This document shows positions 34,455 through 48,300 of a stretch of DNA of 64,000 nt, piece by piece. How positions within the stretch are numbered: the first letter of the stretch is position 1; each line of letters begins with the position of its first letter. Source of the stretch: Drosophila pseudoobscura (Eukaryota; Arthropoda; Insecta; Diptera; Drosophilidae). The notes below the pieces were generated by a model that was given only the letters and a program-made list of their open reading frames with translations, ran no database searches and was not told the origin of the DNA. Both the position numbers and the translations under genes were made by a program. The stretch is from contig NC_046679.1 of assembly GCF_009870125.1 (NCBI RefSeq), positions 2,046,001 through 2,110,000 on the forward strand, written 5' to 3'.

Positions 34455-34900
34455 TAGTTTTACACATTAGCGCGCCTCGAAAGCCTGAATGTTGGCCAAA
34501 GGAGTAAAACCCATTCTGTATCCTGTAACTCTGTATGCCAGGAGCTCCCATAATGAGAAATATTCCTATTTGAAATTCACGAATAAATAGTTTTACCCAT
34601 TAGCGTCAGTCATCGGCACTCGAGAGCCACCACTAAAAAGAAAATTCTTCATCAAAGTCTAGCCCTTTGAGGACATATGAGACCTGTTTATCGGCGCCCC
34701 TGAAAGTAAAATAGTTTCACACATTAACGCCACTCGAAAGTTGACTGTCCCCAGAAGTGGGAGCCAGCCAACTCTTTCGGCGGTACTCAGGGACCCACCC
34801 TAAAGAGGGTTTGTTTTACAGAGAATTTCGCCATCAAAGTCCAGCCTCTTTAGGGCTCCTTTCAGGACACATGAATCCTGTTTGGCGACGCCCCTGAAAG
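34455..34900 (+). repeat. Degenerate long-unit direct repeat (about 120-190 bp units)
   Basis: The phrase TAGTTTTACACATTAGCG recurs with changes at 34455, 34588 and 34712. In the second and third units it is followed by ACTCGA(A/G)AG, then ATCAAAGTC(T/C)AG at 34651 and 34833, and both units close with GGCGCCCCTGAAAG or GACGCCCCTGAAAG at 34706 and 34900. The third unit is longer through insertions. The unit does not resemble a tRNA or any transposon end I know. Confidence 0.7.
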
Positions 34901-37900
34901 TATGCAATGCCGAGCATTCGAAAACTTTTGCACTGCCCGCAGCACATTAATCTTGAGGCCTGTTTGTATATTTCAGAGAACCAACCCACTCGCAAACACA
35001 CACATACATACTCATATTTGGATTGTGGGCGCGACCCCGCCCCCCGCATGTGTGCGTATATATTTGTGGATTTTTCGAAAGGTCGCCGCCACCGCTGCTG
35101 CTGGTCGCTTGGCGACTCTGACCGGCCCGTCTCAATGGCGGCGCACTTGTAACACTAATGAAAATTCCAATGAGCTGTCAGCCACAACAGCGACGTCAGC
35201 GGCCTTGGCACACTGCCAGTAAATTGCGTCCGAGTGGTCATAATTTTGGGGCAGCCAAACACTCGGCTTCTGTCCGTTCCTCTCCTCTCCTCTCCACAAA
35301 GCGGCCAAAATGTAACAAAATGCAACCAACTTGAAGTCCCGTCCCGTCCCGTCCAGTCCCGTCCCCCACAAAGACTACAAAATGTAACTGACGCTCGGGC
35401 TTTACAATCTTCTGTCTCTTTCCGAGTGCTGCCTCTCCGGGCGCTCTGTCGTTCGAGTGTGCTACCAAAATATTGTCTTGGCTTGCAGTCACTGTTTGCC
35501 TGTGTCTGTGTGAGTGGGTAAACCTGTGATGGCACTCTACGAATTGCTTTGGCATATGTGGGCTAAAGGGTCGTTTTGTTAATAACTTATGACAGGCAGA
35601 GCAGTCCTAGTCCTGGTCCTTGCCACACGTATCAGTTTGTGTGTGTGTGACTGGCTCTTGGCTGGTGTTGTTGCGGTGGTTGCCGAGTGAGGATGATTAA
35701 TGTAGCAGCTCTTCTACGGCTTGGGCTTGGGCTGGGGCTGGGGCTGGGGCTTGGGCATTTGGCCAGAAAGGATTGAGAACTGAGAAATTGATACGGCAAA
35801 GCCAGTGAGAAGTTTCAAGGTAGCCTAGGAAAAATCTGACAATCTACCAGGCATTGGCAGCTGCCAGAGAGTCTGGGGAGAATGCGATCTGACACAAACA
35901 TATATCAATTTGCTAATGAACAAAGGATTGGCTTTGGACTGGATATCTGCTTTGGTATTCCTGCGAATCGAAGTCTCTCAGGCGTTAAATATCTTTCCCC
36001 AGTTGATATGCCTCATTTACAGCCACAGCCAGCCCACTCAAGAGGTGCCTCCCCTGGGGGGTGGCCTCCTATATCTGCTGCTCATTTCCATTCCGTTCTG
36101 CCAGTAAAAGTCCCCGAAACATTCTTGGGGTCCTTCATTTGCTTACCTAATTCCCAACACGTGCTGTCACTTAGAATTGTCCGTTCTTTTTTTCGTACAT
36201 TTTTCGAGGGGAGAAAGTTTTGCTTTTCCACGAAACAGGGCTTAAAATTTTCAGACGCGTCAGTTCAATTGCTCTAATTGACTTTTTTCTTGAAGTTTTC
36301 TTGCTGGAGCCGATGGGGCCGACAAACAATAAATACGAAAACTTTTTGACGCCCCCCACCCCGCCTCGGTAACAAGAATTAACAGCCAATAATCGATGAA
36401 GTGGCCAGGCTATGCAAATCCAAGCCAAACAAAGCCAGTGGCTCCTTCGCCCCACATCTCACATCTCACAGTTTACAGCCCCTGAACCATACCGAATTAT
36501 GCCACAAATTTGTAATGGCACATGGAGCCTGGTAGACGCCCGAGGGCGCGAAAGCGAAGCGACAACGAAATTAAACGAAAATCGTAATAAATTGTAAAAA
36601 ATTTACGAGAAATTGGCTCGGCTAGGGACGGTACGGAAGACATCGCTCCCAGTAAACGCAGGCAATGAAAAGTTTCTGAATTGAAAAATTGAAAATAATG
36701 AATGGCACGCATACAGCGAAAGAGAGGGAACACAGGGAGAGAGAGAGAGAGAGGGAAAGACAGGAAACTCCCAGGGAATACAGGGAGCACAGGGAACAGG
36801 GCGACTCGGATTCAGGCAGCAGCTAAACGCAAAACGCTCCAAATTACAGCTACAAATAAAATTTGCAGTAAGCTGCGTGCTTGACACGCCCACTACCCAC
36901 AATATCCCAACCCACCCACACTTGCCGCCCACTGGTGGTGCCGCCCACCATACCCCTCAACACCCCATTAGGGCCCGCGGGCAATGCGACAGATTTGAAT
37001 GACAATTCGCTGGCAGCCGCAGAAGAGTCAGGGAATTGGCAGGCGCCCTCCAGTGGATTGCAGGGGGGCGGCTGGGGAGTCGGGGGGAAGAATGTGAATG
37101 CGTGTTTTCCCGCCTTGCTGCTGGTACCGTTATGTGCGATGTGGCCACGTACTTTCTCTCTAGCCTTGCAACAGTCGGAGGATTGGATGGGGTGGAGTGG
37201 GAAGGAGTGGGGTGGTGTGGGCTTTCCTGCGTGGGCTCACGGCACACAGTACGAGTATATGGCACACGGCTCAGGTATTTAAATTCATTTTCATTTTACG
37301 CCAAGGATAGACATCTCGCATTTGGCCTCTTTAGAGGGAAACGGTGCCAGGCGAGGGTAACGGGAGTGTGGGCTGCCTGCTGCGTGGGTGGCTCATGAAA
37401 ATTATGTTCTCCTGCAAATTATTACACCAAAATTAAAATAATATTTCTCATGATTGCAAATAGCTCAGCCAAGCAGATTTTGTTCTTGCCACCGTCGCTG
37501 TTTGTGTTTCTCGTTGTGCTTGTATTTTAGCTTTTCTCTTTGCTCCACAAATATACCCATAAATACACAAATAAAAATATAAATATAAACACATAAATAT
37601 GTACCTGTATACATATTTATATTTCTAATTTGCACCTTTTTTTGTTTGGTTTTCACTTGCGCCAGCGGCAGCGGCAGACTTTTTGGCCTTTTGTGCAGCT
37701 TTTGCTCAGTTTGCTTTTTTTAGACGCTGGTTTATTATTATTTTCGCTTGCCGCCGAGCTTTAATAAACAGCCTGAGTTGGCAGAAAAAGAAGATTGCCA
37801 AGCAATATTGCCTGGCCTGTGACTATGAGCAATTTTCGTTTTATTTCACCTCCGCGCTGCGCCGAGCCAAATGAGAAATGCTGAAAACTGTAGCATACTT

Positions 37901-38154
37901 TTGCGGGCGGCACTCCTTTGCTGCTTGCGGGCGTGTGTGCGTGGGGTGGCGATTAGGATGGTTCGCTGAAACATTTCCCTTAACTAATTATCTTGAAATG
38001 AGTTTTTCTCAGCCACCTTTGGCGAATCGAAGCGCTGTCGCGCGAGTTGTCTGTGAAGCAGTTTGGCAGTATCCCTGCTCCGGCTTCCGTGCCACGCCAG
38101 ATTGCAATTTAATGTTAATTTTGTGACTTAATTAGCCATCAAATTTGTGCCCTC

Positions 38155-38198
38155 GCTGTGCTGTGCTGTGCTGTGCTGTGCTATACTGTGCTGTGCAA
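38155..38198. repeat. CTGTG pentanucleotide microsatellite
   Basis: Repeated GCTGT units with one ATACTGT interruption. Confidence 0.85.
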
Positions 38199-41100
38199 CA
38201 GCGCGCACTTGCAACGGCAATAGAAACTTAATCAGCTGCAGGGCTCACAGCGATCAAGTATTGCATGCTACGCCCGTGCTGGCCCGATCCGCATCTTAAC
38301 CCACTTCCAGTGCCACTCGTACGTACAGCACTTCCAGCACTCCCATCATGCTAATATGCAGTTGATTAGAATGTCACTCGAAAGCATAAAGCACTCTCGA
38401 GCCACAGTCGAGATGTTCCGATTAAGGCAAAAACTGGCACACTGACGATAAGCCTGTGGCCCAAAAGATTTTACCACAAAATGGCCCGTACCCGGACGCA
38501 TACCCGGACCCGGACCCGGAGCTGTCTGGCCATTGAAGTGGAGAGGAGTGGAGTGCATTATGTTCTAACAGGAATTGCGTGCAGAGCAGAGCAGAGCAGC
38601 CGCATGACATTTATTGTGTAAATCATGTAAAACACATACATATATACATGCATACTCTTATACTTGTGTATATGTATGCACACGCACACGCCCTCACAGA
38701 TATTGCTGGCAAATTATTCGTAGAAAATTGTTTTCTCCGGCCAGCAAGCAAATCAAAATTGATACGGGCATATAATAAAACTATAAGTGGCCGTTTGGCG
38801 CGGCCATTAGGAACAGTCGATAAGAGAGAGAGGGAGAGCGAGAGAACCAGAGCCGGAGGGCAGAGAAAGAAAGAGAAATGTGGCCCCCTCCCGTCATTGT
38901 CTTTCTATATTCATCCGCTTGGGGCAACTCCTTGTGTCCTTTGTCCTTGCCGTTTTCACTTTCGCTCTTATCTCACAGGAGCTTGAAGCCCTGCGTCAAT
39001 ATTTCAGCTCCTCTGATGAATTCGCTGTCGGTGCTCCTACTCCTGCTGCCATCGGGGGACGTGACTTCTGGCCTCTTATTATTATTTGGAAATTATCCTG
39101 ACTGCAACTGGAATTGTCTCACAGAGCCACGTGCCGAGCCACGAGCCACGAGGCACGAGGCCACCGGGGACTCGTACTCGTCCTCGTACTCGTATTGGTT
39201 CTGGGTTCTGGCTCGTGGGTTTGGGGATTCTGCTGGTGTGTGGCGACAATTTGTAATTCTCTCATGTTTGGCCAAGTATCCGCGCGCTGACAGAGTTCTT
39301 TCGGGCCACGAGTGTCATTATCCATATTAGGGAGAGCGTGCTCACATATCTCATTTGGCCATGTGACTGGAATTCCATCCATCTCCGGCGAAAGTTTCGC
39401 CCCGAAAAATTATGCAAAACCCATTAAGATTCGGCAATCGAAAGGACCCTTTCCAGAGTCCCTTTCGCAGCTTGGCCTTCCCACGCGATATGATACATTT
39501 TTAATTTATTGCCCTACGGCTCTATGGCCCCATGGCTGCTGCTGCTCATTGAACTGCCTTTTCCGTGATGTGATGTGATATGCTGCCTCAAAGAGAAACT
39601 TTGAGCGCCGCGCCGCGCCGCTAATAAAACTCATGCCAACTCATCAAAAAACTAACTTTAAATACGTCCTCTGGGCCCCGGCGGCAAATGAAACGAGTGC
39701 GTGCGTGCGTGTGCTGGAATGAAAGTGAATCAGCCAGAGGAATGGAGTCGCCGGAGGTCCTAGATCCTGGGTTCACTGGAGCAGAAGTTTAGCAAGAGAG
39801 TTCGGGCTTGGAAACAAAATGTAACCAATGGCAAGGGAATGCAACATTTTAAACATTAGCTGTGTACTCGTATGATGCCATCGATGAAACTATATTAACA
39901 TACGAGAATGTATCTATATCGCGGGTCGAAGGTCCAGCAGCAAAAGCAACAGCACAACAGCACAACAGCAGCGGAATCAATTTCAAATTATGCAAATATT
40001 TGCTCAAATGATTTGCTCATGTGCACACAAGATTTGGATTATTTAGCATTTTTCCAATGCCTCAGTTCTGACACACGAATGACGTCAGTCCTATGTGTCC
40101 TCTTACATTCCATGACTGCCATGACATTCCGTGTTTTCTCTGTCATGTCTCGCTCAGCCAGTACGCTAACTTCATTTGTCAGGAAGAGCCAGAGAACGGA
40201 ACAGGGGAGGACAGGCCAGAGAACACCAGAAGGAGAACGGAGAAGGACTGGACAACCAGACAGGATCCGAGTCCGAGTCCGAGTCCGGTTCCACTTCACA
40301 TTTGTGACAATATTTAATTATTAATCACGACACTCTAGGGAATGGGACAGGGATGCTGTTGGACCGAGCACTACAAATGTGGGACAACATGTCGCATGAG
40401 CAATGTGCCACTTAAAGTAATGCCCGATGCTCGATTGGCTCTCCCTGACAGCAGACAGACGTTGATAGCTGGCTGGCTGGCTGGAAGTTGTCGTCGTTGT
40501 CGTTCACCTTGTAGCTGACGTTGTTGTAGTTGCTGTAGTCTCGTTGTTGGATTGTCGCTCTGCCCAATCATTATTCATGGCGTGACAAGCGCGTTAAATG
40601 TGTCTCTGCCTGTCCATGTGTGCGAGTCGGCAATAACTTTTAACATGCCAAAGGTATTTCCGCAACAATCCTCACATCAACAACAACAACAACAGTACAA
40701 ACACACGACAGAGAAAAACTCACCAAAATGAAAATAATTTGTGCTCTCTGTCGTTCCTTCTTCCGTTCTGTGTGCAAATCGCATTGGCAGAGAACCGGAG
40801 GGAGGGAGGCTGTCGATTGTGTCTCCTATCGTCGGTGCGGGCCACAAATTAATGCCAGCCATTATCACGAAATCCACTTTCATGGCGGCCACTGCTGTTG
40901 TCCTTATTTGTCCTTGATTGCCTTGAACAGCGCCACAAAAAAATACACTCATACCGTCCCGAAATAAAAGAAGAAAAATTGTGACATGCCGCCAGCCGAC
41001 TCGTCACCTCCTTCCTCCTTCCTCCATCCTCGTTCTCTACGAGTATAGGCACGGCCCCCGGCCATTGTTTCATTTGATTTCTGTTTGCTTTCGCTAGATT

Positions 41101-41361
41101 CCTCGCGTGCCACGACACTCTGGTGGGGATCGGTGTAAATATTTGTGACATAATTAAGCAGCCAAGCGGCTTGGCATCGGGTCGGGCCAGGCCGGGACCG
41201 ACACGGCAGCACGGTTCGGGCGCAGGACATTATCAAATCGGTGGAGGGACCAGTTGCAAAGCCGAAAATAAGGCAAACATCGACGCTGGGGCCGTGGCTC
41301 AAGAGCGTTTTTGCCACGCGCGTGATTAAATTTCATTTGTAGACTCAGCCCGAACGGAACC

Positions 41362-41389
41362 CCGACCGACCGACTGACTGACTGACTGA
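41362..41389. repeat. GACC/GACT tetranucleotide repeat
   Basis: GACC units pass into GACT units without interruption. Confidence 0.8.
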
Positions 41390-44300
41390 GTCCTTAACTC
41401 TCTGTATTTACCGTCGTTTTAGTGCCTCGCCTCGCTTGGGTTAGTCTCAGCTCCCAGTCCCAGCTCCACTTTCTCCCAACGATGTGCGTGCGTTTGACTT
41501 GGATTCGCATTAAGATTGTCAAAGATTTGGACGCCAGTGGGGAGCCACTTTAGACTGGCTTGAACCTTTCACTCCGGGCCGCCTGTTTAGCCTGTTTCGC
41601 CAGTTTTGCCAGTTTCGCCGGGCTTTGCTTCATCTTCGCTGGCTTTGGCTTTGCCTTTCGCCCAAAAACGCTCTGGGAGCAATTTGGAAGATTTTCGGCA
41701 GCGATTTATCGCCCAGCTCCTGAGTGGGTGCCACCGATACTTACCCAAAGATAATAGAGCGGCTCCTCTACCTTACCCTACCGTATCCGTAGACCTCTGC
41801 ATCCCCTTCAGGTTCAACTCAAGTTAATTTGAATACGAAAGCCGCCCGCGAAGGAAAAGGTTGTTCAATGTCACTGCCGCCGCGGCGTAGGTATCGGAGT
41901 ATCCTATCTGCCTTGCGATTCCAATTCCATGATAGTGCAGAATATTAATGGATGTAGGAATCGGGGCCTACATGCATGCCATGTGCCAGCCCATCGAGGC
42001 AGCAACAACATTGGCTGGAAGCTCCCTCCAATAAATACCGGCATTAGTGACGGGACTGAGGGACTGCGGGACTGGGCTTGATGTCAGGCTTGGGTGTATT
42101 TTTTGACATCAGGGGAGTTCTTGCCAGGGCCGTAAAAATTGTATTGCCTACTTTCAAAGCCCAGAGATAGTTGTCCGCGTTGCCTCTTGGCTTTTTGGGT
42201 GCCAGTTGGCAGACAATTTCAACAGACACATCCCCTGTCCTGGGGGCCGGGGGCTGGGGGCTGGGGAATATTTTAATAATTCAATAGGCAACAATGCGAC
42301 ATGGAAAAGCGCTTCATGTAATTACGACGCGCATAAAAATTGAACAAATGGCCATCAGCAAAGCAACTTCCAGTATATTGAATGTCAGCATTGTTGTTCC
42401 TTTTTGACTTTCACTTTGAGTACCATTTACATTCAAAGACTGTTGTTGCAGCTGTCACTGGCCGGGACACAGATACAGATACAGCTGAACAGACAGAGAG
42501 AGGGAGAGAAACACGGAGAACATGCATGCCAAACATGCCGCAATGGCTGCCAGCCATAGAAGGGTCTACAGCCCGTAGAACGTTTGTGGTCGGGCTCCGG
42601 ATCCTTTTTGGTCGATGCTGAATGTAAAATGTAATGTTGTCATTGGGCGTGATTTGGTGCTGCACTGGGTCCGGTCTCGAACCCGAATCAATTTCATTAC
42701 ATTGCACGGAATTAATTTCCAGCAACGAAAATGTTGTACCAACAGCGTAAAGCTTTCGAAATAGAAAACAGAAAATACTCTAGTGTTTGAGTTTTGATTC
42801 CACTTCAATGTTTCGGTATGACTCACACAGATCTGTGAGTATTTCATTTTCATGCAGATCACGATTGGCCAACCAGTTTTCCACGAAATATCCAACTCAA
42901 TCTCTCCTTCTCTCTGTGTCGACACGAGTTGCCGAACTTCCTGGCCAAGTTGGTATACCCGCATACCAATGCCAGTGGCCGGGCCTGTCTGCAGCCATTT
43001 TGCTTAACTTTCATGAGGCCATTCAATGACTTAACCATTTCCATGTCGCTGCTCGGGTCCTTTTCCAGCCACGCACGCATTCACACAAACACAGACCATA
43101 TAGACACAGAGCTACAGACCCCGTCCCGCCTCCCGCCTCCCGTCTCATATGTGCTTGTGTGGGTGAAAAGGGTCAAAAGGGTTTTCACACATGTACAAAT
43201 TGCTGGCCTGGTCGAAAGCATTTTGCATAGAAGCCAGCAGCAAGCAGCCAGCAGCCTCTTGGCCCAGGCCGCGTCGTGAGCGACCTTAAAGGTTGCCTCA
43301 ATTAAATTTCTACCGCCCGGCCAGACACAAAACCCGGCCCGGCCCGGCCAAAAGCTGCAGGGCACAGCCAGGGCCACACCCACTGAGCGCATATGAATTT
43401 GCCTTTACACATATTTTTCCATGTTTCTCATTTGGCTGCCATGTCTTTATGTGGTTCCTCCCCATACACCCTTTGTGACTTACTGCACGTCAACAGCCTC
43501 AGCCTCAGCCCCAGCCCCAGCCTCTGCCTCTGCCTCATCGGGCGCATCGGAGAGGGCTGTGAGTAAGTGAAAAAAATGTGTGCTTTTTAGCCGGTTCCGC
43601 TGGCCGGGCCTTGCTTGCCGAGCGCAAGAGAAATGTGCCAGGAAATTGTACTGAACTGCTCGGCAAAAAGAAATGGAAAGTAGAGGAAAAGTAACACAGA
43701 AGACGGCTGTGTAGTATGGCCAAAGAAAACATAAACCATAACGGTGTCAAGCTCTGGCCCTGGACCCGACTCCGACCGTGGCATGGGGCAGGGGGCAGAT
43801 AAGCCAACAACAGGAGGCAGGAAAATTTATGGCATGCGGGGGACGCGTACGCGAGCCGGAAATGAGCAGCCAGAATGTGGCAGGCACGAGGCTATGCCTC
43901 CGTCCCGGTCGATTGGCTGCAGACAGGACCTGTCCTTGGAACTGAGACTGAGACTGGCAGGTGATAATCACGAACAAACACTAAGCAAACAAATGGCCCA
44001 CAGCCGCTGCACAAAAGAAACAACAAATGTTGCAAATGAAAACAAACATTTTAAAGACTCAACCTCAGCAGGCTCCTGCTCCTGCTGGTGCTCCTGCTCC
44101 CCATAGCGAACCCAACTCACATTCATGGTGTCTGTGGCTGGAAAAGTGCCCCGGAATCGGATTGCCAGTCATCGGGCTATTCATGCAATTTCGCAGCGCT
44201 TCGTTGGCCAGTTCTCTGCGGCCGGGCATTGAGTGAAGTGTGCCAATGGCAGTCGTGGATTTGAATGGTGCTGGCCAAAGGATTTCACAGTGGCTGGCTG

Positions 44301-45192
44301 GCAACAATGGAGTCGGGTTCAAATTTAATAGCTGACCAGAGCCTGAATCTGAATCTGAACCTTAATTGTCCCCCAGCAGGAGGCAGGTCCACACTGTCAC
44401 AGTCAAAGTTCCGGACACAGTCACATCCAGAGTTTGTTTGCATTAAATACTCGTCGTACCGAGCTTAGCAATCAACTCTCGCTGACAAGAGCAACAGCTC
44501 TTGAATAATGTGTTGCACAGTTGTTGACTTCCTCAGTCGAATGCTGTTGACAAAGGCACGGCTCGGCACAGCCTCTACTGCGACAGCCACTGCCACTGCC
44601 ACATCCTCATCCACTTTGTCGCCATCCTGCCCGCTCTCCCTGCTCTGTGCTCTCTGTCTGCCACTCGCCGTGGCAAGTTCAAGTCCTAGTGGTCGCACGC
44701 TTGACTTCCTGCCCCTTCTCTGGCACTTGAAATGTAATTTAATTTGTTTATTTGTGTGGCGCTCCGCTCCTCTATCCCCAGAGCCGCTTTGCGGCATCTG
44801 CCGTGTCTGCTTGCCAATTAATTGCGCACCTTTCGGGGCGAGACTCTCTCGCCAGACACCGAAGAGGAGCAGGTGCCGGGGCCGTGGCTGGTGCTCGTTT
44901 CAGTTCTGCCTCCCCGAATTTGGGGCAGAAAATGCTCTAATTAATGTGTTTGTTAAGCTTTTGTGCTTGGGAAATTCGTTAACTTTGTACACGGGGGATG
45001 CGAGTGCAAGTCAACATTTTAATTGAATGAAATTTATAGCCGGAGTTTCCTGGGATTCAATTACATACAACAGGTTCATTAGATGGACGTCAAAACTCCT
45101 ATCTTCAGATATTCAGATATCCATAATCGAATTCTGATTAAATATGAAAATCAAAACACTCTCAAGTTTCTCCGTCTCTCTCTTCCGGGCAG

Positions 45193-45376
45193 GACTAAGG
45201 ACTTGACAATGCGCTTCATTAATTTGGCTGGCAGCCGCAGAGCAGCAGACCCGCTGTCTAAGGACCAGGCACACGAACAGGAACCGGAACAGGGATTCGC
45301 GTCAGCTGCAGCAACATTGCATTGAGTGGGGGACACAGACGTAGCCGTAGCCGTAGCCGTTGCCGTAGCCGTAGCC
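45193..45376 (+). other. Dop1R2: 5' UTR part of the first coding exon of Dop1R2, with upstream ORF
   Basis: The exon begins after the acceptor at 45191-45192. It contains a 38-codon upstream ORF, ATG at 45209 to TGA at 45323-45325, in the same frame as the receptor. Then comes a GTAGCC/GTTGCC hexamer repeat (45340-45376) that runs directly into the receptor start codon. Confidence 0.6.
45340..45376 (+). repeat. GTAGCC hexanucleotide repeat before the Dop1R2 start codon
   Basis: Six units of GTAGCC, one of them GTTGCC, end at the base before the ATG. The last unit supplies the GTAGCC upstream context of the start codon. Confidence 0.8.
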
Positions 45377-48300
45377 ATGGTGGAGGATAACGAGGATGGG
45401 CTGTCGCAGCTGGCTCTGCCGGAAGCGGAAGCTGAAGCCGAAGGAGCCGCCGCCTCGGCCATCGTCGAGCCCCTGCTGGCCCTGCTACGCGGCGACTTTC
45501 TCAATAAGACGCAGACACAGACACAGACCCGAGCCCCAGCCAGCTTCTACAGCAGCTACAACATATCGGAGGACGTCTACTTCTACTTCAACGGTCTGAG
45601 TGCGATGCCCACGAGCACGGAGCTGGCCCTCAACGGCAGTGGGGCCACCACAACTATGGGGCCGCTCAGCAGCACCATCAGCAGCAGCAGCACCACCCCC
45701 GAGCCGGATCTGTCCGAGTTCCTGGAGGCGTTGCCCAACGATCGCGTGGGCCTGCTGGCCTTCCTCTTTCTGTTCTCGTTCGCCACCGTTTTTGGCAATT
45801 CCCTGGTCATTCTGGCCGTCATCCGAGAGCGGTATCTGCACACGGCCACCAACTACTTCATCACCAGCCTGGCCGTCGCCGATTGCCTGGTGGGCCTGGT
45901 GGTCATGCCCTTCTCGGCCCTGTACGAGGTGCTGGAGAATACGTGGTTCTTTGGCACCGACTGGTGCGACATCTGGCGCTCCCTGGACGTCCTCTTCAGC
46001 ACCGCCTCGATCCTGAATCTGTGCGTGATATCGCTCGACCGCTACTGGGCCATCACCGATCCCTTCAGCTATCCCATGCGGATGACTGTGAAGCGAGCCG
46101 CCGGCCTGATAGCCGCCGTCTGGATCTGCTCGAGTGCCATCAGCTTTCCGGCCATCGTCTGGTGGCGGGCGGCGCGTGACGGCGAGATGCCCGCCTACAA
46201 GTGCACCTTCACCGAGCACCTGGGCTACTTGGTCTTCTCCTCGACGATCTCCTTCTACCTGCCGCTGCTGGTGATGGTCTTCACCTACTGCCGGATCTAC
46301 CGGGCGGCGGTGATTCAGACGCGCTCCCTCAAGATCGGCACCAAGCAGGTGCTGATGGCCTCCGGGGAGCTGCAGCTCACGTTGCGCATCCATCGCGGCG
46401 GCACCACCAGGGATCAGGCCAACCAGGTGTCAGGTGGGGGCGGCGGTGGTGGTGGCGGTGGCGGTGGCGGTGGCGGAGGCGGATCCCTGAGCCACTCGCA
46501 CTCGCATTCGCACCACCATCACCCCAACCATGGCGGTGGCACCACCACATCCACGCCAGAGGAGCCCGACGACGAGCCGCTATCGGCGCTGCACAACAAC
46601 GGACTGGCCCGCCACCGGCACATGGGCAAGAACTTCTCGCTCTCCCGGAAGCTGGCCAAGTTCGCCAAGGAGAAGAAGGCGGCCAAGACGCTGGGCATCG
46701 TGATGGGCGTGTTCATCGTGTGCTGGCTGCCGTTCTTCGTGGTCAACCTGTTGTCCGGATTCTGCATGGAGTGCATCGAGCACGAGGAGATTGTGTCGGC
46801 GATTGTCACCTGGCTGGGCTGGATCAACTCGTGCATGAATCCCGTCATCTACGCCTGCTGGAGCAGGGACTTTCGCAGGTGAGACCCTGGGGTACTAATC
46901 CCGCCGTTCAGCACTCCTTCAACTGGTTTCTCTCCCTCAGGGCATTTGTGCGTCTGCTGTGCATGTGCTGTCCCCGCAAGATCCGCCGGAAGTATCAGCC
47001 CACAATGCGGTCCAAGTCGCAGGTAAGTTGTCCACCCCCATCGCCCCCCCTCCACGCCATACAATTGGATTCGGATTTCAGATTTCTCTCAGTCTTAACC
47101 GTTGCTTTCTTTTTTCGGTTTGGCTTGATGGTAACAGTCGCACAGTTTTTCCACTCTCGGCCCCTGGTTTTCCGCTTTCCACGAATTATGCGCGGCTGCC
47201 CATATCTCCACTTGTTTTATGCTCCAGAAACGAAGCTCAACGAACGGCAAAATTAATTTACAAATTTAATGAATATGGAAAAAAAGCAAACTGACATTTA
47301 CTCGTCGCCCACTCGTGCGACCCGTGCCACCCGTGCCACCAACATCCTCATCCTCATGGCTCTCCTCCTCTCTGAATCGCTGGCTGCCTGCTTGGCTTGC
47401 TGGCTTCCGTTCACACATGGCGGACGGATAGACAGGCGGACAGCCATGAAAACTTCCTGACACTCGCCCCTATCCTGTCGTGCTCATCTCCTCATCGCAC
47501 TCCATCCCCCATATCCTTGCATAAATCATCAGATGCCAACCTGTGCGGGTCCTCAACCTCAGACTCCCCCCGCTGTGATTTTAATGAATAATTTTCTAAT
47601 GTTTGAGGATGAGCCAAGGCCAAGAGTGCGAGAGTGCGAGAGTATTGCACCAGTCACCAGTCAGAGTCACTCGTCGGAGTCGAGTGATCCATTGTTGTGC
47701 CCCTGGCAAGCACTCGAGAGCTGAATACCCCATCAGAGGATAAGCACTCAACAGGTCCCGTCTCGAAATAATTAACTATGATTTGCATTCACGTGATTTG
47801 GTTTGAAAACGAAGCAAAATTGATTTCACATCCATCAAAAGTACTTTACGTTCTGCCTAACTAAACGGATCATATCATTACAGGAATCATCAGTACACAT
47901 CATCAACATCATCATCGCATCATCATCATCGCATCATCACCATCTCGCACACTGCCGTTCTTCGAACTCTCAACACATAATTACCATATGTTTTTCCCGA
48001 TATACCTGGTACTCCGTCCATCTGTCCGTCTGAGCCATACCCTGGATCTTTGGGTGGAGTGTGTACCGATAGTGCCATCTCTAGTCTCGCTGCGAGCGGC
48101 AGAGTCAGGACGATACCAAACCTTTCATTCCCTGCTTCCACAAGTGTAAGGACTAACCCTCTTCCAGGTTTTTCTGTGGAATGTGGAGAAATCTCAGTAC
48201 CAGGTATCTGATAGTCGGGAATGCTCGACTGTGCTTTGTGTTTGTTTTGTGGCGTGGCGAATAGCTGATTATGATTCCGGTGGTGTTCGTTTCGTGTTCT

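Larger units (their letters stand above)
31092..45192 (+). other. Putative 14.1-kb first intron of Dop1R2
   Basis: It is bounded by GTAAGT at 31092 and a pyrimidine tract ending CGGGCAG at 45192. No internal exon is supported on either strand. It holds microsatellites (32310-32333 TG, 38155-38198 CTGTG, 41362-41389 GACT), a degenerate tandem repeat at 34455-34900 and a decayed dispersed repeat near 33848-34035. Long first introns of Drosophila neural genes usually carry enhancers; none is identified here. Confidence 0.4.

Noticed and set aside
45485-46393. Open frame of 302 codons on the minus strand
   Set aside because: It is antisense to the first coding exon of Dop1R2 and arises from coding bias. 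It has no family resemblance.
46201-47256. Open frame of 351 codons on the plus strand
   Set aside because: Shifted frame across the Dop1R2 third loop, poly-Gly repeat and following intron.
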